From NCBI GenBank assembly GCA_022705125.1, contig JAKJFB010000090.1:1-9230 (forward strand): 9,230 nt of DNA. The letters run 5' to 3'. Below the pieces are notes generated by a model. That model was given only the letters and a program-made list of their open reading frames with translations, had not been told where the DNA came from and searched no databases. The position numbers and the translations under genes were made by a program. The DNA comes from Pseudomonadota bacterium. GTDB lineage: Bacteria; Pseudomonadota; Gammaproteobacteria; Pseudomonadales; UBA5518. Below, one piece after another: positions 1 through 8,151 of this stretch; positions within the stretch are counted from its first letter, which is position 1; every line of letters begins with the position of its first letter.

Positions 1-400
1 CGCGACCGCCCGCGCCACCCTGCATCTGGCGCATGAAGAACATGAACACCGCGATGATGATCAGGATCGGGAACGAAGCCACCAGCAGCTGCGACCACAG
101 GCTCTGCTGCTCGGGCTTGCGCCCCTCGACCACGACGTTGTGGTCCAGCAGGTCTCCCATCAGACCCGAATCGTTCACCTGTGGGCGCACGACTTCGAAA
201 CGGCTGCCATCCTCACGCTCGCCGACGATCAGGAGCCCGTCGATCGTGACCTTCGCCACACGCTCACCCTGCACCTGCTCGAGAAACTCGCTGTAGTTCA
301 GTTGCTCGCGCTGCGGCTGCATGTTGAAGTTCTGGAACACCGTCAACAGCACCGCCGCGATGATCAGCCACAACAGCAGGTTCTTCACCATATCGTTCAA
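1..400 (-). CDS. ftsH: ATP-dependent zinc metalloprotease FtsH, N-terminal part (truncated by window edge)
   Basis: This is the first 133 codons of FtsH, the membrane-anchored AAA+ protease that degrades unneeded or misfolded membrane and soluble proteins. A first transmembrane helix covers about residues 7-22 (NLLLWLIIAAVLLTVF). A periplasmic domain of about 80 residues follows, then a second helix at about 105-123 and the family signature FMRQMQGG just before the window edge. The ATPase and HExxH protease domains lie outside the window. I chose the TTG at 400 because GAGGG (408-412) lies 7 nt upstream, and because the resulting start MNDMVKNL resembles the MNDMAKNL start I know from Pseudomonas FtsH. 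The ATG at 391 would give the shorter E. coli-like start but sits 16 nt from that Shine-Dalgarno. The gene follows rlmE on the same strand, as in E. coli, and is probably co-transcribed with it. Confidence 0.95.
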   Translation of the reverse strand, partial: MNDMVKNLLLWLIIAAVLLTVFQNFNMQPQREQLNYSEFLEQVQGERVAKVTIDGLLIVGEREDGSRFEVVRPQVNDSGLMGDLLDHNVVVEGRKPEQQSLWSQLLVASFPILIIIAVFMFFMRQMQGGAGGR

Positions 401-407
401 GATCTTG

Positions 408-412
408 CCCTC
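408..412 (-). promoter_or_regulatory. Ribosome binding site deciding the TTG start of ftsH
   Basis: GAGGG on the minus strand lies 7 nt before TTG (398-400) and 16 nt before the in-frame ATG (389-391). The spacing favours TTG. A small hairpin with a 7-bp GC-rich stem and a 4-nt loop (420-437) stands just upstream of it. Confidence 0.55.
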
Positions 413-471
413 GTTGGGCCGCGCACTACCGTGCGCGCGGCACCCGTGTCCACTCTACACCAATCCCGCAA

Positions 472-490
472 GTCCGGCCTCTGGCCGGGT
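472..490. repeat. Degenerate REP-like palindrome in the rlmE-ftsH gap
   Basis: GTCCGGCC and GGCCGGGT flank a 3-nt loop, giving six Watson-Crick pairs plus two G-T wobbles. The GTCCGG start resembles the clearer palindromes at 532-549, 1628-1645 and 1650-1667, but the head and loop differ. It may be a decayed copy or an unrelated GC-rich hairpin. Confidence 0.3.
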
Positions 491-530
491 CCTGGATGTT
501 CGACCACCCGGACGTCCATATGTCCCATAT

Positions 531-553
531 GGTCCGCATTCATGCGGACCTAC
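531..553 (-). repeat. REP-like palindromic element overlapping the rlmE stop
   Basis: On the minus strand the element reads as a GTAGGTCCG head followed by a perfect inverted repeat, with arms GTCCGCAT and ATGCGGAC and a 2-nt centre (532-549). It has the same 8-2-8 plan and head as the two palindromes between yhbY and greA, with arm changes that preserve pairing. The TAG in its head is the stop codon of rlmE. A second perfect inverted repeat (CCATATG, 3-nt loop, CATATGG, 516-532) abuts it. Confidence 0.65.
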
Positions 554-1170
554 GCCCGGAATTCCTTCGCGATCACGTAAACCTCCCGCGAGCGGTCGCG
601 CGAGGCATCCGGCTTGCGCGTCAGCACCGCGCCAAAGGCACCCCTCAGCTCCTTCACGAAGGCGTCGAAGCCCTCGCCGTGAAATACCTTGCACACGAAT
701 TTTCCACCGGGTTTCAATACCTTGCGCGCGAAATCCAGAGCCAGCTCGGCCAGCAGCATCGCGCGTGGCTGGTCTACATCTCGGATACCACTCATGTTGG
801 GAGCCATATCCGACATTACAAGGTCTGCACGGCGATCATCCAGCGCGACGAGCACCCTCTCGAACACCTCGTCGTCCGTGAAATCGCCCTGCACGAACGC
901 CACGTCGGCAAGGGAGTCCATCGGCAGGACGTCCGAGGCCACGACACAGCCTTTCTCTCCCACCAGCTGGGCCGCGACCTGGGCCCAGCCCCCCGGAGCC
1001 GCACCGAGGTCGACCACGAGGTCGCCCTTGCGCATCAGCCGGTCGCTCTTCTGCAGCTCGAGCAGCTTGTAGCTGGCGCGCGAGCGATACCCGTCGGCGC
1101 GCGAGCGCTGCACGTACTCGTCGGAATGATGTTCGCGCAGCCAGCGGCTGCTGCTCTTGGATCTAGGCAC
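550..1170 (-). CDS. rlmE: 23S rRNA (uridine-2'-O)-methyltransferase RlmE (FtsJ/RrmJ)
   Basis: RlmE uses S-adenosylmethionine to methylate the 2'-OH of U2552 (E. coli numbering) in the A-loop of 23S rRNA, a late step in 50S subunit maturation. The protein is 206 residues, against 209 in E. coli. The SAM-binding motif DLGAAPGG is at residues 54-61 and DMAPNMSG at 121-128. The catalytic tetrad K-D-K-E is intact at K35, D121, K161 and E196, exactly three less than the E. coli positions 38, 124, 164 and 199. The open frame continues upstream to an ATG at 1221, but the homologous region begins at PRSKSSSRW. The GTG at 1170 has GGGAG 5 nt upstream, so I take it as the start. The gene is divergent from yhbY and upstream of ftsH. 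Its TAG stop lies in the head of a REP-like palindrome. Confidence 0.96.
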   Translation of the reverse strand: MPRSKSSSRWLREHHSDEYVQRSRADGYRSRASYKLLELQKSDRLMRKGDLVVDLGAAPGGWAQVAAQLVGEKGCVVASDVLPMDSLADVAFVQGDFTDDEVFERVLVALDDRRADLVMSDMAPNMSGIRDVDQPRAMLLAELALDFARKVLKPGGKFVCKVFHGEGFDAFVKELRGAFGAVLTRKPDASRDRSREVYVIAKEFRA

Positions 1171-1175
1171 CTCGA

Positions 1176-1180
1176 CTCCC
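1176..1180 (-). promoter_or_regulatory. Ribosome binding site deciding the GTG start of rlmE
   Basis: GGGAG on the minus strand is spaced 5 nt from the GTG at 1168-1170. It supports this start over the ATG 17 codons upstream, whose extra residues match nothing in the family. Confidence 0.55.
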
Positions 1181-1252
1181 TGCTGCCCGCCGCGCGGGCA
1201 TCCCGCACAATTTACGCTCACGCTTCACTGCTGGATTGCCCCGCCGCTGGGC

Positions 1253-1258
1253 TACAAT
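1253..1258 (+). promoter_or_regulatory. Candidate -10 element for yhbY
   Basis: TACAAT (5 of 6 to the sigma-70 -10 consensus) lies 63 nt before the yhbY ATG, in the 151-nt gap between the divergent starts of rlmE and yhbY. No good -35 hexamer stands at 16-18 nt; CTGGAT at 1231-1236 is the nearest. I could not identify a promoter for rlmE in the same gap. Confidence 0.3.
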
Positions 1259-1321
1259 GCCGATCAAGGTAGTCAGTTTCGATCGATTCCACTGATTTGC
1301 AACCGCTTCGGCCCGGATTCT

Positions 1322-1627
1322 ATGTCGCTCGATCCCGAACTCAAGAAAAAGCTGCGCGGCATCGGCCATGCGCTGCACCCCGTGGTGACCGTGGCAGGCA
1401 ACGGCCTGAGCGAGGGCGTGCTCACCGAGCTCGAGCGCGCACTGCACGACCACGAACTCATCAAGGTGAAACTGGCGGTGCCCGACCGCGAGCAGCGCAA
1501 ACAGCTGCGTGCGCAGATGTGCGCGCAGCTCAAGGCACAACTGGTGCAGGAGATCGGCAAGGTCGTGCTCGTCTACCGCCGCAACCCCGAACCGAACCCG
1601 AAGCTCACGAACCTGCGCCGCACGTAG
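1322..1627 (+). CDS. yhbY: Ribosome-associated RNA-binding protein YhbY (CRS1-YhbY domain)
   Basis: YhbY is a small protein with a CRS1-YhbY (CRM) fold that binds pre-50S ribosomal particles and is thought to help large-subunit assembly. This one has 101 residues, against 97 in E. coli. The signature GNGLSEGVLTELERAL..HELIKVK runs from about residue 25 to 49, where the family has its G-x-x-G RNA-binding loop and adjoining helix. IGKVVLVYR near the C-terminus matches the last strand. The Shine-Dalgarno is weak (GGA at 1315-1317). No upstream in-frame segment resembles the family, so ATG 1322 is the natural start. It is divergent from rlmE, another 50S maturation factor, and convergent with greA. 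Its TAG stop (1625-1627) falls in the GTAGGTCCG head of a REP-like palindrome. Confidence 0.95.
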   Translation: MSLDPELKKKLRGIGHALHPVVTVAGNGLSEGVLTELERALHDHELIKVKLAVPDREQRKQLRAQMCAQLKAQLVQEIGKVVLVYRRNPEPNPKLTNLRRT

Positions 1628-1645
1628 GTCCGGATTTATCCGGAC
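1624..1645 (+). repeat. REP-like palindrome, left member of the yhbY-greA pair
   Basis: The GTAGGTCCG head begins a perfect inverted repeat with arms GTCCGGAT and ATCCGGAC around a 2-nt centre (1628-1645). The head supplies the TAG stop of yhbY. Lying in the 49-nt gap between convergent genes, the hairpin may act as a transcript-end stabiliser or a weak terminator, but no T-tract follows. Confidence 0.75.
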
Positions 1646-1649
1646 AATT

Positions 1650-1671
1650 GTCCGGCTGAAGCCGGACCCAC
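1650..1671 (-). repeat. REP-like palindrome, right member of the yhbY-greA pair
   Basis: On the minus strand a GTGGGTCCG head begins a perfect inverted repeat with arms GTCCGGCT and AGCCGGAC around a 2-nt centre (1650-1667). It mirrors the left member across AATT (1646-1649), so the whole stretch 1622-1673 is a large inverted repeat with ACGT at both ends. This tail-to-tail pairing is like BIME units of REP elements. Confidence 0.75.
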
Positions 1672-1676
1672 GTACG

Positions 1677-2155
1677 TCAGAGATGCAGGACGCTGACGAT
1701 TTCGTACTCGGCGTCGCCACCGGGTGTGCGAACCACGACCACGTCACCCTCTTCCTTGCCGATGAGCGAGCGCGCCAGCGGAGAGGTGACAGATATCCGG
1801 TTCTCCTTCACCGACGCCTCGTCCTCGCCCACGATCTGGTAACGCAGGGTTTCGTCGGTCTCGAGGTTGAGGATCGCGACGGTCACGCCGAAGATCACCT
1901 TGCCGGTAGGGGGTATCGTCGCGATGTCGATGATCTGCGCAGCCGACAACTTAGACTCGATGTCGCTGATGCGCGCCTCGACGAAGCCCTGCTGCTCGCG
2001 CGCAGCATGATATTCCGCGTTTTCCTTCAGGTCGCCGTGCGCGCGCGCCTCGGCGATCGCCTTCGATATCCGCGGCCGCTCGATGCGCTTGAGCTGCTCC
2101 ACTTCCTCGCGCAGCCTTTCCGCACCGGCCACCGTCATCGGAACCCGCGTAACCA

Positions 2156-2156
<1 letters not shown>
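1677..2156 (-). CDS. greA: Transcription elongation factor GreA
   Basis: GreA enters the secondary channel of backtracked RNA polymerase and stimulates cleavage of the transcript 3' end, rescuing stalled complexes. The protein is 159 residues, against 158 in E. coli. Residues 1-75 form the coiled-coil finger, with the acidic tip D42 and E45 in [19 protein letters not shown], matching D41 and E44 of E. coli. The rest is the FKBP-like C-terminal domain ([12 protein letters not shown], then [21 protein letters not shown]). The start is the ATG at 2156, since [11 protein letters not shown] aligns with the E. coli start and GGGAGG stands 8 nt upstream. The open frame extends 11 codons further but has no family similarity there. 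The start shares one base with the carB stop (TGATG), so translation is probably coupled. Confidence 0.97.
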
Positions 2157-5374
<3,218 letters not shown>

Positions 5375-5428
5375 GCTGGGTACCCGGTCAGTTGTGCAAC
5401 TCGCACCGCGCGCAGCGGCACCTCGATT

Positions 5429-6571
5429 TCACGCGCCGCGGCGCGCCGTCATCAGTTCGACGAAATGGTCGAACAGCGGGCTCGCGTCGTGCGGCCCGGG
5501 GCTCGCTTCCGGGTGGCCCTGGAAGCTGAACGCTGGCCGGTCAGTGCGCGCGATGCCCTGCAGCGAACCGTCGAACAGCGAGCGGTGAGTGGCGCGCAAC
5601 GTGGCCGGCAGCGTCGCCTCGTCGGCCGCGAAGCCGTGATTCTGGCTGGTGATCAGCACCGTGCGATCGTCGAGATCCTGCACCGGGTGGTTCGCGCCGT
5701 GGTGCCCGAACTTCATCTTCAATGTGCGCGCGCCGCTCGCGAGCGCCAGCAACTGGTGCCCGAGGCAGATGCCGAACACCGGAGTACCGGTCTCCACGAT
5801 ATCCCTGATCGCCGCGATCGCGTAATCGCAGGGCTCGGGGTCGCCCGGGCCGTTGGAGAGGAACACGCCGTCGGGCTGCATTGCGAGCACGGTAGAGGCC
5901 GGCGTCTGCGCGGGCACCACCGTGAGCTCGCAGCCGCGATCGACCAGCATGCGCAGGATGTTGCGCTTGACGCCGTAGTCATAGGCCACGACCTTGAAGC
6001 GTGTGGCCGGGGCGCTCCGGTGGCCCTTGCCGAGCCCCCAGGATCCCTCGTTCCAGGAATAGGGCTCTATGGTGCTGACCACCTGCGCCAGATCCATGCC
6101 CTTCAGGCCAGGGAATGCTCGCGCCAGCTCCAGCGCTCGCGCCTCGTCTATCGCGCCTGCCATGATGCAGCCGGTCTGCGCGCCTGTTTCGCGCAGCAGG
6201 CGCGTCAGGCGGCGCGTGTCGATCTCGGCGATGCCGACCACGCCGCGCTCATCGAGGTAATCGGACAGCGTCTGCTCGCAGCGGAAGGAACTGGCCGCCA
6301 GCGGCAGGTCACGGATGATCAGCCCGGCGGCCCAGATCCGGTCGGACTCCTCGTCCTCGCCGTTCACGCCGGTGTTGCCGATGTGAGGATAGGTCAGCGT
6401 GACGATCTGGCGCGCGTAGGACGGGTCGGTCAGGATCTCCTGGTAACCCGACATCGCGGTATTGAACACGACCTCGCCAGCGCTCTCGCCGAGGGCCCCG
6501 ATCGACACACCACGGAACACACTGCCATCTTCAAGCGCGAGAACGGCCGGCCGACGCAGCTCGGTAGTCAA
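5429..6571 (-). CDS. carA: Carbamoyl-phosphate synthase small (glutaminase) subunit CarA
   Basis: CarA hydrolyses glutamine and passes ammonia to CarB. The protein is 380 residues, against 382 in E. coli. The N-terminal CPSase domain ([29 protein letters not shown]) is followed by a class I glutamine amidotransferase domain ([39 protein letters not shown]). The catalytic triad is intact at C269, H353 and E355, the same numbers as in E. coli. I chose the TTG at 6571 because GAGGAG stands 6 nt upstream and [10 protein letters not shown] then begins close to the family N-terminus. The ATG ten codons upstream has no ribosome binding site. The TTG overlaps the TGA of a 41-codon leader ORF. A terminator-like hairpin about 100 nt upstream suggests attenuation. 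In Pseudomonas I expect dapB upstream, but here divergent regulators follow. Confidence 0.98.
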   Translation of the reverse strand: MTTELRRPAVLALEDGSVFRGVSIGALGESAGEVVFNTAMSGYQEILTDPSYARQIVTLTYPHIGNTGVNGEDEESDRIWAAGLIIRDLPLAASSFRCEQTLSDYLDERGVVGIAEIDTRRLTRLLRETGAQTGCIMAGAIDEARALELARAFPGLKGMDLAQVVSTIEPYSWNEGSWGLGKGHRSAPATRFKVVAYDYGVKRNILRMLVDRGCELTVVPAQTPASTVLAMQPDGVFLSNGPGDPEPCDYAIAAIRDIVETGTPVFGICLGHQLLALASGARTLKMKFGHHGANHPVQDLDDRTVLITSQNHGFAADEATLPATLRATHRSLFDGSLQGIARTDRPAFSFQGHPEASPGPHDASPLFDHFVELMTARRGA

Positions 6572-6693
6572 TGGTTTCTCCTCGTATGAACGTGGCGGCA
6601 TGGCCGCCCGGAACGGGCTTCGGGCATCCCGGAGTCACGGCGAAGGCGTGCAGACAGCAGATTCAGGTCGCAAAAAAGCAAGGTGAAGGGCAT
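6568..6693 (-). CDS. Possible arginine-rich leader peptide ORF coupled to carA
   Basis: This is a 41-codon ORF beginning [13 protein letters not shown] and ending TRRNH. AGGAG (6702-6706) lies 8 nt before its ATG, better than the site of many genes here. Its TGA (6568-6570) overlaps the TTG start of carA as TTGA, so the two would be translationally coupled. Eight of 41 residues are arginine (16, 18, 19, 27, 30, 33, 38, 39). The last two use AGG and AGA, rare codons in GC-rich gammaproteobacteria, although the carA Shine-Dalgarno forces that choice. The ATG sits at the edge of the loop of the terminator-like hairpin, so initiation and hairpin formation would exclude each other. I know no homologue. 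A chance ORF is possible, because GC-rich DNA readily encodes arginine. Confidence 0.4.
   Translation of the reverse strand: MPFTLLFCDLNLLSARLRRDSGMPEARSGRPCRHVHTRRNH
6578..6583 (-). promoter_or_regulatory. Ribosome binding site deciding the TTG start of carA
   Basis: GAGGAG on the minus strand is spaced 6 nt from TTG (6569-6571). The same bases form the consecutive arginine codons AGG and AGA near the end of the 41-codon leader ORF. A ribosome finishing or pausing there would cover the carA ribosome binding site. Confidence 0.75.
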
Positions 6694-6702
6694 TCACCTC
6701 GC
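6672..6702 (-). terminator. Intrinsic-terminator hairpin in the carA leader (candidate attenuator)
   Basis: On the minus strand GCGAGGTGAA (6693-6702) pairs with TTCACCTTGC (6678-6687) through ten base pairs with one G-T wobble. The loop is TGCCC, and six T follow directly (6672-6677). This is a textbook rho-independent terminator. It lies 100 nt before the carA start and reads towards carA, so it should end transcripts early unless disrupted. No gene on the minus strand ends here except the 18-codon leader ORF, which argues for attenuation rather than the end of an upstream operon. Confidence 0.75.
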
Positions 6703-6713
6703 TCCTGATCGCT

Positions 6714-6770
6714 TCAGACGCCGTTTGTGCCGAAAATTCGGGACAGGCCAACGGAAATCTGAGGGGGCAT
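6714..6770 (-). CDS. Possible 18-residue leader peptide of the carAB operon
   Basis: The ORF encodes MPPQISVGLSRIFGTNGV and stops 11 nt before the terminator hairpin. A ribosome at its stop codon would reach into the hairpin stem, the geometry used in translation-coupled attenuation of the pyrBI kind. A short T-rich palindrome with arms CCGAA and TTCGG (6730-6741) within it could be a pause site. Weaknesses: no clear Shine-Dalgarno precedes the ATG, and a candidate -10 hexamer (TAGAAT, 6769-6774) overlaps the ATG, which would exclude translation if used. I recall a short leader polypeptide being proposed for Pseudomonas carAB, but could not verify it here. Confidence 0.35.
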   Translation of the reverse strand: MPPQISVGLSRIFGTNGV

Positions 6771-6785
6771 TCTATGGGAATGCCC
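6765..6785. promoter_or_regulatory. Inverted repeat in the carA upstream region (operator or RNA hairpin)
   Basis: A perfect 8-bp inverted repeat (GGGCATTC, 5-nt loop, GAATGCCC) covers the ATG of the 18-codon ORF and the TAGAAT hexamer. The half site occurs a third time in the terminator loop (6688-6695). The rest of the gene-free stretch up to 7001 holds a 6-bp GC-rich hairpin (6824-6839), a weak -10 candidate TATTAC on minus (6807-6812) without a good -35, and the promoter candidate for the divergent gene. Confidence 0.4.
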
Positions 6786-6927
6786 GCCCGGGAAAAAGAG
6801 GAAGCGGTAATACTTCCACCCTCGCTCGCAAGCGCGAGCCCGAACTCCGCCTTGCATGCCCGGCGCCCGCCCGCGGACCCGGCTTTGCGGGCAGGATAGG
6901 CCCCCGGCCCCGTGCCCTATATGGGTC

Positions 6928-6956
6928 ATGACAGCCGTGCAGGGGGACACTAGCAT
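6928..6956 (+). promoter_or_regulatory. Candidate sigma-70 promoter for the LuxR-type regulator pair
   Basis: ATGACA (6928-6933, 5 of 6 to the -35 consensus) is followed after 17 nt by TAGCAT (6951-6956, 4 of 6 to the -10 consensus). It predicts a transcript starting near 6963 with a leader of about 40 nt before the ATG at 7002. Confidence 0.4.
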
Positions 6957-7001
6957 CGGTCGCACAATAGCCTCCTGCTTTTCCGTGACACCCGACCAAC
7001 G

Positions 7002-8147
7002 ATGTACAACAGCTTGTTTGCGCAAGGATTACGGGTCTCCGAACTCCTGCTGGAGGCCGTGAGCGAGCCGCGCCAGCTGGGTGCGGCGCTGCGCGCCATG
7101 ACCACGCTGATGGACGCCGACACCGGCATGCTCGCCAGCGGCCGACGCAGTGATGCCGGCACGTGCGCCATCCTGATCGCCACCAGACACGGCAGCTACG
7201 GCGCCGAGGACGCGGATCTCGATTTCCCTGCATTTGCCGGTTATCGCCGCTGGGGGCTGCAGCAGCCCGCAGGCCGACTGTACCTCGATGTCGATATCCA
7301 GCGACTGGCGCGTCAGCACGACATCGCAGGGACCGCCGATGCGCGCCATCCCGGCGCCGGCAATAGCTGCATCGCGCACGTCGACGCCGGTGACGACAGC
7401 GTCTGCTACGTTGGCTTCGCGCGCCACGATAACGACCGTTTCGATCCCGAGCGCATCAGCCTGACCGAAAGCCTGATGCCCCATCTGCGCCTGGCCGGCG
7501 CCATCAAGCGACGCTACGATTCGATGCGGGCGGTCAGCACGGCCGTGATGAACCGCTTCGAGCGTTACCACGTGGGGGTCGCCCTGGTCGATGAAGACGG
7601 TGCGCTGCAGTACTGCAACGAAGCGGCCCGCAGGATATTCGAGCACGCCGACGGTTTGCGGGTGGACGGCGACGGACATATCACGGCTAGCGAGCCGGTC
7701 GAAACGTGCCAGTTGTTGCAATCGGTGCGCGAGCACATCCACAGCGACCTGCCCGACGGCCACTTCGCGCCGCGGCTGCTGCGGATCAGCCGCGGGCAAG
7801 GGGGCTCGCCGCTCTCGGTCGCATTCAGCCCGTATCGCGGCGGCGGCAACCCCGTGATGCGCTGCGGGTCTGCCGGCCACGCAGTGATGATGATCTACAA
7901 CCCCGACCGTCCACCGGTGGAGCGCACGGACGTGATCACCCAGATTCACGACCTGAGCACGCAGGAGTCCGCACTGGTATGCGCGATTGCCGCCGGCGAA
8001 TCGCTCGAAGACATCGCGCGGGAAAACAAGCGTTCGCTGGAAGCCGTGCGCTCCCAGCTCAAGCGCGTCTTTCGCAAGACCGGGACCTCGCGCCAGACCG
8101 AACTGGTGAAACTGGTACTCAGCGGCCCCGCTGCCATGGTGCAGTAG
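7002..8147 (+). CDS. LuxR-type helix-turn-helix transcriptional regulator (first of tandem pair)
   Basis: This is a 381-residue regulator of unknown target. Residues 317-375 (LSTQESALVCAIAAGESLEDIARENKRS then LEAVRSQLKRVFRKTG) are a clear LuxR/FixJ-type C-terminal DNA-binding domain, with the recognition helix around 346-356. Residues about 188-300 look PAS-like: VGVALVDEDGALQYCNEAARRI is the usual opening of such a domain. Residues 1-165 resemble a GAF-like sensory region with no motif I can name. No receiver aspartate, membrane helix or signal peptide is visible, so it is probably a cytoplasmic one-component sensor. ATG 7002 is the only reasonable start and has no obvious Shine-Dalgarno. 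The gene is divergent from carA across 430 nt and is followed after 4 nt by a second protein of the same plan. Homologues I know of are annotated only as LuxR or CsgD-family regulators. Confidence 0.85.
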   Translation: MYNSLFAQGLRVSELLLEAVSEPRQLGAALRAMTTLMDADTGMLASGRRSDAGTCAILIATRHGSYGAEDADLDFPAFAGYRRWGLQQPAGRLYLDVDIQRLARQHDIAGTADARHPGAGNSCIAHVDAGDDSVCYVGFARHDNDRFDPERISLTESLMPHLRLAGAIKRRYDSMRAVSTAVMNRFERYHVGVALVDEDGALQYCNEAARRIFEHADGLRVDGDGHITASEPVETCQLLQSVREHIHSDLPDGHFAPRLLRISRGQGGSPLSVAFSPYRGGGNPVMRCGSAGHAVMMIYNPDRPPVERTDVITQIHDLSTQESALVCAIAAGESLEDIARENKRSLEAVRSQLKRVFRKTGTSRQTELVKLVLSGPAAMVQ

Positions 8148-8151
8148 GCTC

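Noticed and set aside
1246..1268. Heat-shock (sigma-32) promoter before rlmE: CTTGATC and CCCAGC on minus
   Set aside because: rlmE-ftsH is heat-inducible in E. coli, but here the spacer is only 10 nt and the -10 part lacks the CCCCAT-T pattern.
496..1272. A plus-strand open frame of 258 codons antisense to rlmE
   Set aside because: rlmE on the minus strand has the complete catalytic tetrad and family length. The plus frame has no recognisable similarity.
1628..1667. The yhbY-greA palindromes as true rho-independent terminators
   Set aside because: The stems are strong, but neither is followed by a T-tract on either strand. I kept them as REP-like repeats that may only assist termination or stability.
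6769..6797. carA promoter with TTTTTC as -35 and TAGAAT as -10 on minus, 17-nt spacer
   Set aside because: The -10 and spacing are good, but the -35 matches only two of six. Not listed as a feature because it conflicts with the 18-codon leader ORF and neither is proven.
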